Positions 17,841 through 26,870 of a stretch of DNA of 64,000 nucleotides are shown here, in pieces (position 1 is the stretch's first letter; each line of letters opens with the position of its first letter). Source of the DNA: an uncultured Oscillospiraceae bacterium (GTDB lineage Bacteria; Bacillota; Clostridia; Oscillospirales; Ruminococcaceae); NCBI GenBank assembly GCA_934448295.1, contig CAKSEY010000016.1, positions 17,972 to 81,971 on the forward strand, in the 5' to 3' direction. The notes under the pieces were generated by a model. That model searched no databases. It had not been told where the DNA came from and worked only from the letters and a program-made list of their open reading frames with translations. Made by a program: the position numbers and the translations under genes.

Positions 17841-19505
17841 ATGAAAATGGTCAGAATCAAGAAATATCTGCCGCTTATCGTAATTGCGGCCGTGCTGATA
17901 TTCCTGATCGTCTGCCCGCTTGCCATGATATTTCTCAGGGCGGTCATAAGAGATGACCGCCTTGATTTTATCACGGCGTGGCAGACCCTCGCTGAAAGCG
18001 AAAACGCGCAGATGATATTCAGCTCCCTGCTGCTGGGAGTGCTGGTGGTGATAGGCTCCACCATTATTGCCGCGCCGCTTGCATACCTGTTTTCCCGCAC
18101 GAGATTCGCGCGTTACCGGGCTTTCGACATCATCTTTATGATACCGTTCATGACCCCGCCGTACATTGCCTCTATGGGGTGGATACTGTTCATGCAGAAG
18201 CGCGGACTTTTGCAGCAGCTTATACCATCGGCGGCAGGCAGCGAAAACTGGTTCTTCACGCTGGGGGGACTTGTGCTGGTCATGAGCCTGCACGTTTTCC
18301 CGTTCATGCTGACGATACTGAAGAACGCAATGCTGAATATCCCCTCCAGCCTGGAGGAAGCCGGGGCGGTGTTCGGAGCTTCCTTCGGCGGCAGGCTGCG
18401 GAAGATATTCATGCCGCTCATCAGCGGAAATTACGCCATCGGGGCGCTGCTGGTGTTCGTCAAGACCATCGCGGAATACGGCACTCCCGCGACCCTGGGC
18501 AAGCGCATAGGCTACTACGTTTTCACCACCGAGATACACCGCTACGCCACAGTCGCGCCGATAGATTTCGGAAAATCCGCCGTGCTTGCTTCCGTGCTGG
18601 TGGGAGTGTGCCTTGTGATGTGGTTACTCCAGAATTACGTTACCTCGCGCAGAAGCTACAACCTCGTCAGCGGAAAGGGCAGCCGGTTCGCTGAGGTTAA
18701 GCTTCGCCTGCCCGCAAAAATACTGGGCTGGGCGTATATCGCGGCGGTGCTCCTGCTGTCTGTGGGAGTTCCGTATTTCTCAGTTATTTCCACCTCGCTG
18801 ATAAACCTGCGCGGATATGGCTTCCGCCCGGGGAACTTCACATTTCAGCATTACATCGAGCTGTTCACTGAAAACGAAAAGGGGATAAAGGCGCTCGGCA
18901 ACAGCCTTATCCTCGCGGTGAGCGCCGCGACTATCTGCGCGGTTCTGGGAACGCTCATCGTGATATCAGTCCGGAAGTCCCGGTCTAAGCTGGGCAAGGT
19001 GGTGGAGGTCGTCGGGCTTCTGCCGGAAATGCTCCCGGGGATAGTGCTCGTAATCGGCATCATGCTGTTCTGGAATCAGATTTACAGCGTGATCCCGCTG
19101 TACAACACACTGGGGATAATGATACTTGCCTATGTGGTGCTGTTCCTGCCGTACACGATACAGTATGTCACGTCGTCGTTCACGCAGATATCCGGCAGCC
19201 TTGAAGCGGCGGCGCGGGTATTCGGCGGAAGCCCGTTCTATATTTTCCGGCGCGTGACATTGCCGCTTATAATGAAAGGCGTGTTCGCCGGGTGGACCAT
19301 GACGTTCATAATCTCATTCCGGGAGCTTGTAACGGCAAGCCTTATCGCACCGCCGAATACGCTGGTGGTTTCCACATATATCGTGCGCGAATTCGAACAG
19401 GGCAGCGTTTCAGTCGGCATGGCAATGGCGGTGCTGTGCGTGCTGTTTACAACCACCGCGCTGCTTATCCTCAACAGATTTATCGACAGACAGAAAGCGC
19501 GCTGA
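17841..19505 (+). CDS. Ferric iron ABC transporter permease (fused two-domain FbpB type)
   Basis: A 554-aa membrane protein with two tandem permease halves, as in FbpB. Each half keeps the ATPase-docking EAA loop: 'EEAGAVFGASFGGRLRKIF' (about residue 170) and 'EAAARVFGGSPFYIFRR' (about 455). About twelve hydrophobic segments are visible. ATG at 17841 follows the binding-protein stop by four bases with no strong ribosome site, so it is probably translationally coupled; the second ATG two codons later is equally possible. No recognisable Fur box was found upstream of the operon. Confidence 0.9.
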   Translation: MKMVRIKKYLPLIVIAAVLIFLIVCPLAMIFLRAVIRDDRLDFITAWQTLAESENAQMIFSSLLLGVLVVIGSTIIAAPLAYLFSRTRFARYRAFDIIFMIPFMTPPYIASMGWILFMQKRGLLQQLIPSAAGSENWFFTLGGLVLVMSLHVFPFMLTILKNAMLNIPSSLEEAGAVFGASFGGRLRKIFMPLISGNYAIGALLVFVKTIAEYGTPATLGKRIGYYVFTTEIHRYATVAPIDFGKSAVLASVLVGVCLVMWLLQNYVTSRRSYNLVSGKGSRFAEVKLRLPAKILGWAYIAAVLLLSVGVPYFSVISTSLINLRGYGFRPGNFTFQHYIELFTENEKGIKALGNSLILAVSAATICAVLGTLIVISVRKSRSKLGKVVEVVGLLPEMLPGIVLVIGIMLFWNQIYSVIPLYNTLGIMILAYVVLFLPYTIQYVTSSFTQISGSLEAAARVFGGSPFYIFRRVTLPLIMKGVFAGWTMTFIISFRELVTASLIAPPNTLVVSTYIVREFEQGSVSVGMAMAVLCVLFTTTALLILNRFIDRQKAR

Positions 19506-19611
19506 GCGGGTCGGCAAGCCGCGCAATGTTCCGCAGGAACGCGGAACAGCCGCAGCAGTGCCCACGGACATGGTAAGGTTCAAGGCGCTGTTAAATCACC
19601 CTGCATAACAA

Positions 19612-19642
19612 AGAAGCACCTGCCAATATGACAGGTGCTTCT
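19612..19642. terminator. Terminator between convergent FbpB and dockerin genes
   Basis: Stem AGAAGCACCTG / CAGGTGCTTCT with a 9-nt loop. On the minus strand it is followed by TTTGTT and lies 12 bp past the dockerin gene stop; on the plus strand it can stop readthrough from the iron operon. Confidence 0.8.
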
Positions 19643-19654
19643 ATTGATATATGC

Positions 19655-22600
19655 TTACATTACCACATACTTGAGTATTGCAGAAGCGTCCATAGCGTTC
19701 ATGACGCTATCGCCGTTCAGATCGCCGACCTGTGCGTTTTCGCACTTGCCTAGCTCCACAATATCCTTAAGTATCGCGGCAGCGTCCAGCGCGTTCAGAA
19801 CGCCGTCGTTGTTCACGTCGCCGGGAAGGTCGCTGTATCTGCACACCATGACCACGTACTCTCCGGCGGTATCCGCACCGGATATCACTGCGGAGCCGTC
19901 CTCGCCGACCCTGAAGCAGCCCTGGAATACCAGCTTATTATCAACAAGCCTGTAAACATTCGCAAACTGTCCGGCAAATTCCTTGCGGAAACTCAGCTTC
20001 AGGTCAGCCGGAACGCCCGTGCCGTTTACCGTCAGGTCAGCGCCGTTAACTCCGCGCAGGGCGCTTTTGTCAGCCGTTCCGTAAAGCAGCGAGAGATCGG
20101 CGGAAACTGCGGCGGGCAGCTTCGAGCCGTCAACTATCCAGCTCTTCGCGCTGTCAAAGACAAACTCCGCCTTTACCTTTGAATCCCGTATAGCCCCGAT
20201 AATATCAGCGGGCACGGTGGTGTTCCCGTTCAGGGAGATAACAACAGAGCCGCCGGGGGTCTTGTTCAGGTCGTTTACAATGTCCTCCCAGCTCTTCTCC
20301 GAGCCATTCAAAGACGGACTGTTCTGGGACGGGGCTGCAGGTCTTGACGGTCTGGCACTGCCGCTTCCGCCGCCGCTGCTTCCGCCGTTTCTGGTAAACT
20401 CAATGGTGAGCGTGCAGTCCTCTGTTACGGTAAATGTGACAGTTCCGTTTGAAACCTTCTGAACCACTCCGTTCAGCTTTACCGAGCCTATCCTGTACCC
20501 GGAATCGGGCGTGATAGTGAATGTCGCCTGCGTTCCCTTAAGAATCTCAGCATTTTCCGGGGAGACCTTACCGCCGGTGCCGCAGACTACCGTGACAGTC
20601 CGGAGCAGGCACTCAGTACTTACCTCGAACGTCACGTTTTCGGTCATGCTGAACGTGTACTTGTTATCTGCGGTGAGCGCAAGCTCCCTGCCGTTCAGCT
20701 TAATGGAGCTTACCACCCAGTTTTCCTCGGTAGTCACTGTCACTGTAACCTCGGTGTTTTCAATGAATGAAGCACCCGCAGGTTCAACTATATAGCTTCC
20801 GTGGGAAATTTCCGGAATTGTCAGCGTGTATTCGGGAATCTTTTCGAACTCAACGGCAAGCGTGCAGTCGTCTGTTACGGTGAATGTGACAGCTCCGTCC
20901 GTCACGGTCAGCGCTTCGCCGTTCAGCTTCACCGAGCCTATTCTGTACCCGGAATCGGGCGTGATGGTGAATGTCGCCTGCGTTCCCTTAAGAATTTCCG
21001 CATTTTCCGGGGAGACCTTGCCGCCAGCGCCGCACCTGATAGTAACGGTTCCCACCAGGCACTCGGTCTCTGCCGCAAACGTCATGTTTTCGGTCATGCT
21101 GAATGTGTATTTGTTGTCCTCGGTGAGCGCAAGCTCCCTGCCGTTCAGCTTGACGGAGCTTACCACCCAGTTTTCATCGGTGGTCACTGTCACTGTTACC
21201 TCGGTGTTTTCAATGAATGAAGCGCCCGCAGGTTCAACAGTATAGCTTCCGTGAAATATCTCCGGAATTGTCAGCGTGTATTCGGGAATCTTTTCGAACT
21301 CAACGCTGAGCGTGCAGTCCTCTGTTACGGTGAATGTGACAGCTCCGTCCGTCACGGTCAGCGCTTCGCCGTTCAGCTTTACCGAGCCTATTCTGTACCC
21401 GGAATCGGGCGTGATGGTGAATGTCGCCTGCGTTCCCTTAAGAATCTCCGTGCTCTCCGGGGAGACCTTGCCGCCAGCGCCGCACCTGATAGTAACGGTT
21501 CCCAGCAGGTACTCGGTCTCTGCCGCAAAGGTCATGTTTTCGGTCATGCTGAATGTATACTTGTTATCTGCGGTGAGCGCAAGCTCCCTGCCGTTCAGCT
21601 TGACGGAGCTTACCACCCAGTTTTCCTCGGTGGTCACTGTCACTGTTACCTCGGTGTTTTCAATGAAAGAATCACCCGCAGGTTCAACAGTATAGCTTCC
21701 GTGGAATATCTCCGGGATTGTCAGCGTGTATTCGGGTATCTTTTCGAACTCAACGGTGATCGTTATATCGGCGGTGACGTTATCCACGGTGAGCTTGCCG
21801 TCCGCGCCTATCTGCGGCATTACGTCCGCGCCGTCAAGCTCTGCGGACTTAAGCCGCCAGCCGTCTGCGGGGATCACCGTAAACTCAACGCCATTGCCCT
21901 TGTTTACGGTCTGTGCAGAGCTTTCCGCCGTGCCCTCGCCGGTCTTGTTTACCGTAACGGACTTTATGAGGTACTCCATTTCAACGTCCAGCGTGGTGGC
22001 TTCGGTCACAGCAAAGGTGTACTTGCCGTCCGCTGTGAGCGCAAGCTCCGTGCCGTTGAGCCTTACAGCCGTTATTGCCCAGTCCGCTTCCGGGGTGAGG
22101 GTCACAGTTACCTGCGTGCCCTCCCTGTAGGAAAGCCCTGCGGGGTCTACGGTGTAGCTGCCGTGCGGTATAGTCACGTCAAGCGCGTACACGGGGATCT
22201 CCTCGAACACAACGTCAAGCGTTATATCGGCGGTGACGTTATCCACGGCGAGCTTTCCGTCCGCGCCTATCTGCGGCATTACGTCCGCGCCGTCAAGCTC
22301 TGCGGATTTCAGCCGCCAGCCGTCTGCGGGGATTATCGTAAACTCAACGCCGCCGCCCTTGGTTACGGTCTGGGCAGAGCTTTCCGCCGTGCCCTCGCCG
22401 GTCTTGTTTACCGTTACGGACTTTATGAGGTACTCCATTTCAACGTCCAGCGCGGTGGCTTCGGTCACAGCAAAGGTGTACTTGCCGTCCGCTGTGAGCG
22501 CAAGCTCCGTGCCGTTGAGCCTTACAGCCGTTATCGCCCAGTCTGCGTCCGGGGTGAGGGTCACAGTTACCTGCGTATTCTCCTGGTAACTGCCGGACGC

Positions 22601-25600
22601 GTCAGGTTCGATGTTGTAGCTCAGGTGGTCGATATCATCGCTATTTACGTCCAGCGAGAAAGTGCCGAGCATTGCGAACTCAACATCAAGCGTGCCGTCG
22701 GAAACAATGTTCTCAAGGGTAAGGGTGCCGCCGCTGTACTTATCTACCTGGTCGGTGATATCCTCGCCGTTGTACACTATACTGGAGATCTTGTAGCCCA
22801 TAGCGGGAATGATCTCATATGCAGTGCTTCCGCCCCTGATCACATTGTCGCTGTTGTTCTCAGCAAGGACTACGCTGCCGATGCCCGTGCTATTAGTGGC
22901 TGTTATGGTGTAATACCTGTCGATAGTCACCCTGATTGGTTCGCCGTCGCCTCTCAGTTCGGGCCATAATTCGTCAACATAGAACGTGAAGGAGCAGCCC
23001 TCAAACGTCTCGTCAAAGGTTGCATTAAGGTTTCCGCCGCTTAAGCTAATGCTGCTGATACCGTTTTTGCCTGAAAGCTCCGCTAAAGCATTGTCCTTGT
23101 CTATCAGCGTATAATTGCCGCTGCCATTGCTTACGTTCAGGTAACCCGTAAGCACATTCCATGTATTAGCACCCGTAAAGGCAGGCAAATTGACCTTGTT
23201 TTTGTCAACGGTCACGCCCTTGGTCTTTATTACAAGCGGCATTGTTTTATTATCGCAGGTTAAATAATTACCGGTTATTATTATTCCGTCATTGTTTTTG
23301 CAGGAATCATTATATTGATCAAGAGTCAAGCCAGACACGTTCTCAATGCTTTCAGCCAATGCCGATACAAAACTAAAACCTCCGAAGATGTTTCCGGGCG
23401 CCTGCGCGGTCAGCGTAGAAGTGCCGCCGAGATACATTTCATCTGACGATACGGCGTCGCAAAAAGTCGAGTTCGCTATGTGGCTGACGCTGAGCGTAAC
23501 GATCGCGTCGTTGATTATAAAGCTGAATCCTGCATGCACCGCGCTGGAGTCTGAATCCGAAGTCTCAACGGAGAGGTCAACCGTAACGCCCTTTATCGTA
23601 AGATTGCCGTTTGTCACATATATAGCCGCCGTATCTTCGCCGTTCTCGCCCGCCCTGCATATGAGATAACCTGTTTCCAGGTCGTCGCGGGTTATCGTAA
23701 GGCTGCCGCTGCACACTATGCCGCTGCCCAGGGTGGCTATGGTGTTAATTCCCTTGAGAATTATCGTTGAGCCAGCGGGCAGCTTTATGGGGTGGTCGCC
23801 CATGCCGTTAAAGTTGTTGAGCACAAGGGTGTACTTATCGTAGCCATCGCTCTCCGCGGGCGCGCCGTACCATGCCCAGCCTTTGCCGTCGGTGACGTTG
23901 CTGTCCGTGCCTGTAAAGCTCTTGGATTCCTGGTTGATGTTGTAATAGTCCCATGCGCCCGAGCCTGCGGTAAAATCCATCTGCGGAGTATCCAGCCCGC
24001 TGTTGGTAAGCTCGATTGGGAATTCGCACGACCTATCGCTGTAATTTACGCATACCTTATATTTTCCGGGGACAACAGCGCCGTTGAGCTTCATTTCAAC
24101 CATAATTCGCTTGTCGTTGCCGCCAACGATGTTCATCGTAAAACCAGCGTTCTGAGAGGTCTGCCCATAAGGCGTGATAAGGCTTGCCGTGACATCTGTG
24201 TTGGGACTAGTGATTTTGCAGCTTGAGCTTATCACAAACTGCGCCGTATCATTCCCGCCCGCAGACATACTGGCGGTGCTTTCCACAGGCTCGCCATTAT
24301 CGTCTTCATACACATCGGCGTCAAGGCGCGGCTGAAGTTCCCTGCCGTAATATACCGCCTTCGCCGTATGCTGCTTGAAAGCCGTGTCGGTGGTGGTTCT
24401 GAATTCCGTGCCGATATCATCCGCATAATAGAACGTGTGCGTAGGGACATACCATTCGTTTTTGAGGATCTTGCCGTCTGATACATACGCCGCTATCATC
24501 GAATATAAACCGATCGTTGTCCCCGTAGAGTTATCATCAGAAATATTTATATTTATGCCGCCGTTTTCAGACGCATAAGTAAGGCTGCCGTTTATCTTGC
24601 CTTTATCTATATTAAAGGTATCTTTCGAGCTGCTGCAGATCGTCATACAGCTGTTTTCGCTCAGCGTAAAATCGCCGAAATCCGCCTGGGCAGAGCAGTT
24701 TGAAATGACATCAGAGCCTTCGCCTACCGTGCTTCCGTCCGACAGATATACCGAAGAATTCGCCGCGACAAGCGTGGAACCATTTCCTGTTGAAGAGTTT
24801 TCAAGGGTTATGCCAGTACCGTTGTCGCCGCCGTTTACATTTACAGCGGTGGTGCCGTCGCCAAGCTTTGCATTATCAAGATAAATGCCTTTTCCGCCGT
24901 TTGTAACTATCGCAGCGTCGTAAGTTATCTGAGTATCCCCTGTACCGCTTGCATAAATGGCATAATCATCGTCTGAAATTTTGAAATAGTTGCCGCCTAA
25001 GAAATAGCCGCCCTCCTCTATTTTAACGGGTTTTTCAGAGTAAACGCCCCTTTTCTGCTTGTTGATAACAGTGTCAGCTACGTCAATGTATTCTTGGCAC
25101 AAAACAACTGTCGTACTATCGACTAAATGCCTGTAAATGTTGTTTTTATAATCATTCCCACTTTCGTTGAAACGACCGCTCCACATCGTATCGTTATAGA
25201 TAAAAACACTATTTTCTTTCAAAAAATCCACAAAACCGGCCATCTGTCCCGTTATCTCAACAACGCTGTTTTGAATCCGCAGATAGGAAGAATTCAATGC
25301 TTCTTTCGCTTTAAGGTAGCCGCCGTAAACATCTGTTTTTTGACTGATGGCTTTGACGTCCAGATAGCCTTTATTGATCTTGACATTATATGATGTTGCG
25401 TACGGCGCGATTATGCAGCCGCCGTTCATCGTTAAAAGGTAGTTGCCTAAAAGCTCCGCAGCGGAAGATTTGATATAGCCGCTGCTTATTTCGACATTCG
25501 AGCCAAAAGGGCAGTCTATTTCCAGAACGCCCGAGCCGCTTATGTAAGCGCAATTGCCATTTATACCCGCAAATACCGCATTCGAGGCAGCCGAGCTCAC

Positions 25601-25906
25601 CTTGTTGTAACCCACAAGCTCAATTGATATATCGCCATCGTAGGTAAACGCAGAACGGAAATCATCGCTTCCCGCGTTAATATTCGCGCCGAAAAGTGTG
25701 AGCGTGCCGCGCGTTTTACTGGGATTGCCGTCCCACATCCAGCCGTTGCCATAACGGGGCGTGCCGTCCTCCAGCGTGCCGATGGTGTTGGGGCTGTCGT
25801 CCGCGCGGGCGGGGAGCGACATCACCGGCATAAGTCCAATGACCATGCATACCGCCAGGAGTATGCACACCAGCTTTTTAATAATGCTTTGCCTTGTCGA
25901 GATCAT
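19655..25906 (-). CDS. Very large secreted protein with InlB-like repeats and a C-terminal type I dockerin
   Basis: A 2083-aa exported protein. ATG at 25906 is used because GGAGG lies six bases upstream. The signal peptide is MISTRQSIIKKLVCILLAVCMVIGLMP...ARA. The N-terminal ~1000 residues look like a parallel beta-helix with many N/G/D turns. Then come repeated domains of the divergent InlB B-repeat type: two copies with 'GTAESSAQTV.KG.GVEFT', three with 'CGxGGKVSPE..EILKGTQATFTITPDSGYRIGSVKLNG'. A Ser/Gly linker and a ~150-aa domain follow. The end is a dockerin with two calcium loops, 'DVNNDGVLNALDAAAI' and 'DLNGDSVMNAMDASAI'. It should attach to a cohesin-bearing scaffold or cell-surface partner encoded elsewhere. 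No catalytic domain was recognised. Confidence 0.9.
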   Translation of the reverse strand: MISTRQSIIKKLVCILLAVCMVIGLMPVMSLPARADDSPNTIGTLEDGTPRYGNGWMWDGNPSKTRGTLTLFGANINAGSDDFRSAFTYDGDISIELVGYNKVSSAASNAVFAGINGNCAYISGSGVLEIDCPFGSNVEISSGYIKSSAAELLGNYLLTMNGGCIIAPYATSYNVKINKGYLDVKAISQKTDVYGGYLKAKEALNSSYLRIQNSVVEITGQMAGFVDFLKENSVFIYNDTMWSGRFNESGNDYKNNIYRHLVDSTTVVLCQEYIDVADTVINKQKRGVYSEKPVKIEEGGYFLGGNYFKISDDDYAIYASGTGDTQITYDAAIVTNGGKGIYLDNAKLGDGTTAVNVNGGDNGTGITLENSSTGNGSTLVAANSSVYLSDGSTVGEGSDVISNCSAQADFGDFTLSENSCMTICSSSKDTFNIDKGKINGSLTYASENGGININISDDNSTGTTIGLYSMIAAYVSDGKILKNEWYVPTHTFYYADDIGTEFRTTTDTAFKQHTAKAVYYGRELQPRLDADVYEDDNGEPVESTASMSAGGNDTAQFVISSSCKITSPNTDVTASLITPYGQTSQNAGFTMNIVGGNDKRIMVEMKLNGAVVPGKYKVCVNYSDRSCEFPIELTNSGLDTPQMDFTAGSGAWDYYNINQESKSFTGTDSNVTDGKGWAWYGAPAESDGYDKYTLVLNNFNGMGDHPIKLPAGSTIILKGINTIATLGSGIVCSGSLTITRDDLETGYLICRAGENGEDTAAIYVTNGNLTIKGVTVDLSVETSDSDSSAVHAGFSFIINDAIVTLSVSHIANSTFCDAVSSDEMYLGGTSTLTAQAPGNIFGGFSFVSALAESIENVSGLTLDQYNDSCKNNDGIIITGNYLTCDNKTMPLVIKTKGVTVDKNKVNLPAFTGANTWNVLTGYLNVSNGSGNYTLIDKDNALAELSGKNGISSISLSGGNLNATFDETFEGCSFTFYVDELWPELRGDGEPIRVTIDRYYTITATNSTGIGSVVLAENNSDNVIRGGSTAYEIIPAMGYKISSIVYNGEDITDQVDKYSGGTLTLENIVSDGTLDVEFAMLGTFSLDVNSDDIDHLSYNIEPDASGSYQENTQVTVTLTPDADWAITAVRLNGTELALTADGKYTFAVTEATALDVEMEYLIKSVTVNKTGEGTAESSAQTVTKGGGVEFTIIPADGWRLKSAELDGADVMPQIGADGKLAVDNVTADITLDVVFEEIPVYALDVTIPHGSYTVDPAGLSYREGTQVTVTLTPEADWAITAVRLNGTELALTADGKYTFAVTEATTLDVEMEYLIKSVTVNKTGEGTAESSAQTVNKGNGVEFTVIPADGWRLKSAELDGADVMPQIGADGKLTVDNVTADITITVEFEKIPEYTLTIPEIFHGSYTVEPAGDSFIENTEVTVTVTTEENWVVSSVKLNGRELALTADNKYTFSMTENMTFAAETEYLLGTVTIRCGAGGKVSPESTEILKGTQATFTITPDSGYRIGSVKLNGEALTVTDGAVTFTVTEDCTLSVEFEKIPEYTLTIPEIFHGSYTVEPAGASFIENTEVTVTVTTDENWVVSSVKLNGRELALTEDNKYTFSMTENMTFAAETECLVGTVTIRCGAGGKVSPENAEILKGTQATFTITPDSGYRIGSVKLNGEALTVTDGAVTFTVTDDCTLAVEFEKIPEYTLTIPEISHGSYIVEPAGASFIENTEVTVTVTTEENWVVSSIKLNGRELALTADNKYTFSMTENVTFEVSTECLLRTVTVVCGTGGKVSPENAEILKGTQATFTITPDSGYRIGSVKLNGVVQKVSNGTVTFTVTEDCTLTIEFTRNGGSSGGGSGSARPSRPAAPSQNSPSLNGSEKSWEDIVNDLNKTPGGSVVISLNGNTTVPADIIGAIRDSKVKAEFVFDSAKSWIVDGSKLPAAVSADLSLLYGTADKSALRGVNGADLTVNGTGVPADLKLSFRKEFAGQFANVYRLVDNKLVFQGCFRVGEDGSAVISGADTAGEYVVMVCRYSDLPGDVNNDGVLNALDAAAILKDIVELGKCENAQVGDLNGDSVMNAMDASAILKYVVM

Positions 25907-25956
25907 GTTATCCTCCAAAAAATCGCCATGTCAATGGCTGCCATATTGTTATAGCA

Positions 25957-25985
25957 ATTATACCACATCATGCAGATTTTGTCAA
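25957..25985 (-). promoter_or_regulatory. Consensus promoter of the dockerin gene
   Basis: Minus strand: TTGACA at 25985-25980, a 17-bp spacer, TATAAT at 25962-25957, about 50 bp upstream of the start codon. Confidence 0.85.
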
Positions 25986-26025
25986 GGAAATACGACCTTT
26001 TCCAGGCTGAATTACGGGGCTGCGC

Positions 26026-26736
26026 TCACTTTTTGTCTTGCTTTTTCCGGCTGACCAGGAATCCCATATCGTCCTTGATTATTTCGTATTCCTTTGCCAT
26101 TGGGTTTTCAGAGCCGACAACGCAGTAGTCGCACCTGTCCGAGTTTCCGCAGGTCCCCTGCCGGATAAGCGTGCCGTGCAGGCAGCCTATCCCCCAGAAA
26201 TCCGAGTTGCAGAACACCGGCAGCAGCTCCAGCATGCCGTGCTTTTTTGCGAATTCCGCGTTAGGGCACTGGGAAAAGCTGTACCGTGCGGCGCCGTGCT
26301 CCTTGTCGAATGGCTCGCCCAGGTTGCAGAACGTCTGCGGGTACTGCTTTATCTGCTTGCGGTCCTTGTCGCCGACCTTCTGGAACACCATGTTTATAAG
26401 CCTCATATCAGCCCTGCGGTTGAGATTTATCACCTTGCCGAGCTTTACAAACGGCGCCATGAATATCTCCTGCACAAACTCCTGGAGCTCCTCAGCCGGC
26501 GGGTGGTCGGGGAGCTGCGGATACATCGCAAGTATCACCAGAGCGCCGTAGATCGCCAGCGCATGGGCGTTCTTCCTGCCGCCGTAGTCCGGGAGATCCT
26601 TCAGATATTCGTTGTACTGACGGCAGGTGGCGCTCCAGATCTCGCCTGCCTGCTTTTCGCCGTACCGCTGGCTGAGCCACTCGTTCACACTGGCGCTGAC
26701 CCTGGTCAGCTCGCTTATTTCCACATGCTTGCCCAA
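26026..26736 (-). CDS. L-2-amino-thiazoline-4-carboxylic acid hydrolase family protein (copy 1)
   Basis: A 236-aa cytoplasmic protein. TTG at 26736 is taken as the start because AGGAGG lies seven bases before it. The C-terminal half has the family pattern 'YSFSQCPNAEFAKKHGMLELLPVFCNSD' followed by 'HGTLIRQGTCGNSDRCDYCVVG'; the conserved Cys residues and the final CDY.C/Y block recall the ATC hydrolase family. Only one member of that family has a tested activity to my knowledge, so the name is a family label, not a reaction claim. A divergent paralogue lies at 31177-31803. The gene stands alone with its own promoter. Confidence 0.75.
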   Translation of the reverse strand: MGKHVEISELTRVSASVNEWLSQRYGEKQAGEIWSATCRQYNEYLKDLPDYGGRKNAHALAIYGALVILAMYPQLPDHPPAEELQEFVQEIFMAPFVKLGKVINLNRRADMRLINMVFQKVGDKDRKQIKQYPQTFCNLGEPFDKEHGAARYSFSQCPNAEFAKKHGMLELLPVFCNSDFWGIGCLHGTLIRQGTCGNSDRCDYCVVGSENPMAKEYEIIKDDMGFLVSRKKQDKK

Positions 26737-26789
26737 ACTTTTTCCTCCTGCTTATCCGCGCCGGTTATTCCGCGCTAACTATCAGATAC

Positions 26790-26818
26790 ATTATAGCATA
26801 CCTGGTCTTGAAAATCAA
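26790..26818 (-). promoter_or_regulatory. Promoter of ATC-hydrolase-family copy 1
   Basis: Minus strand: TTGATT at 26818-26813, a 17-bp spacer, TATAAT at 26795-26790. Confidence 0.7.
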
Positions 26819-26836
26819 CCTGAAAAATAAAAAAAA

Positions 26837-26862
26837 CAAGCTCTGGAGAAAACCAGAGCCTG
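26837..26862. terminator. Terminator of the secreted propeller-like gene
   Basis: Stem CAAGCTCTGG / CCAGAGCCTG (one mismatch) around a GAAAA-type loop. On the minus strand it is followed by a run of T residues. It sits just past the stop of the 26871-28730 gene. Confidence 0.8.
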
Positions 26863-26870
26863 TTTTAATT

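Noticed and set aside
21251..22969. 572-aa plus-strand open frame opposite the dockerin gene
   Set aside because: Its repetitive sequence is the complement of the InlB-like repeats; no promoter or ribosome site.
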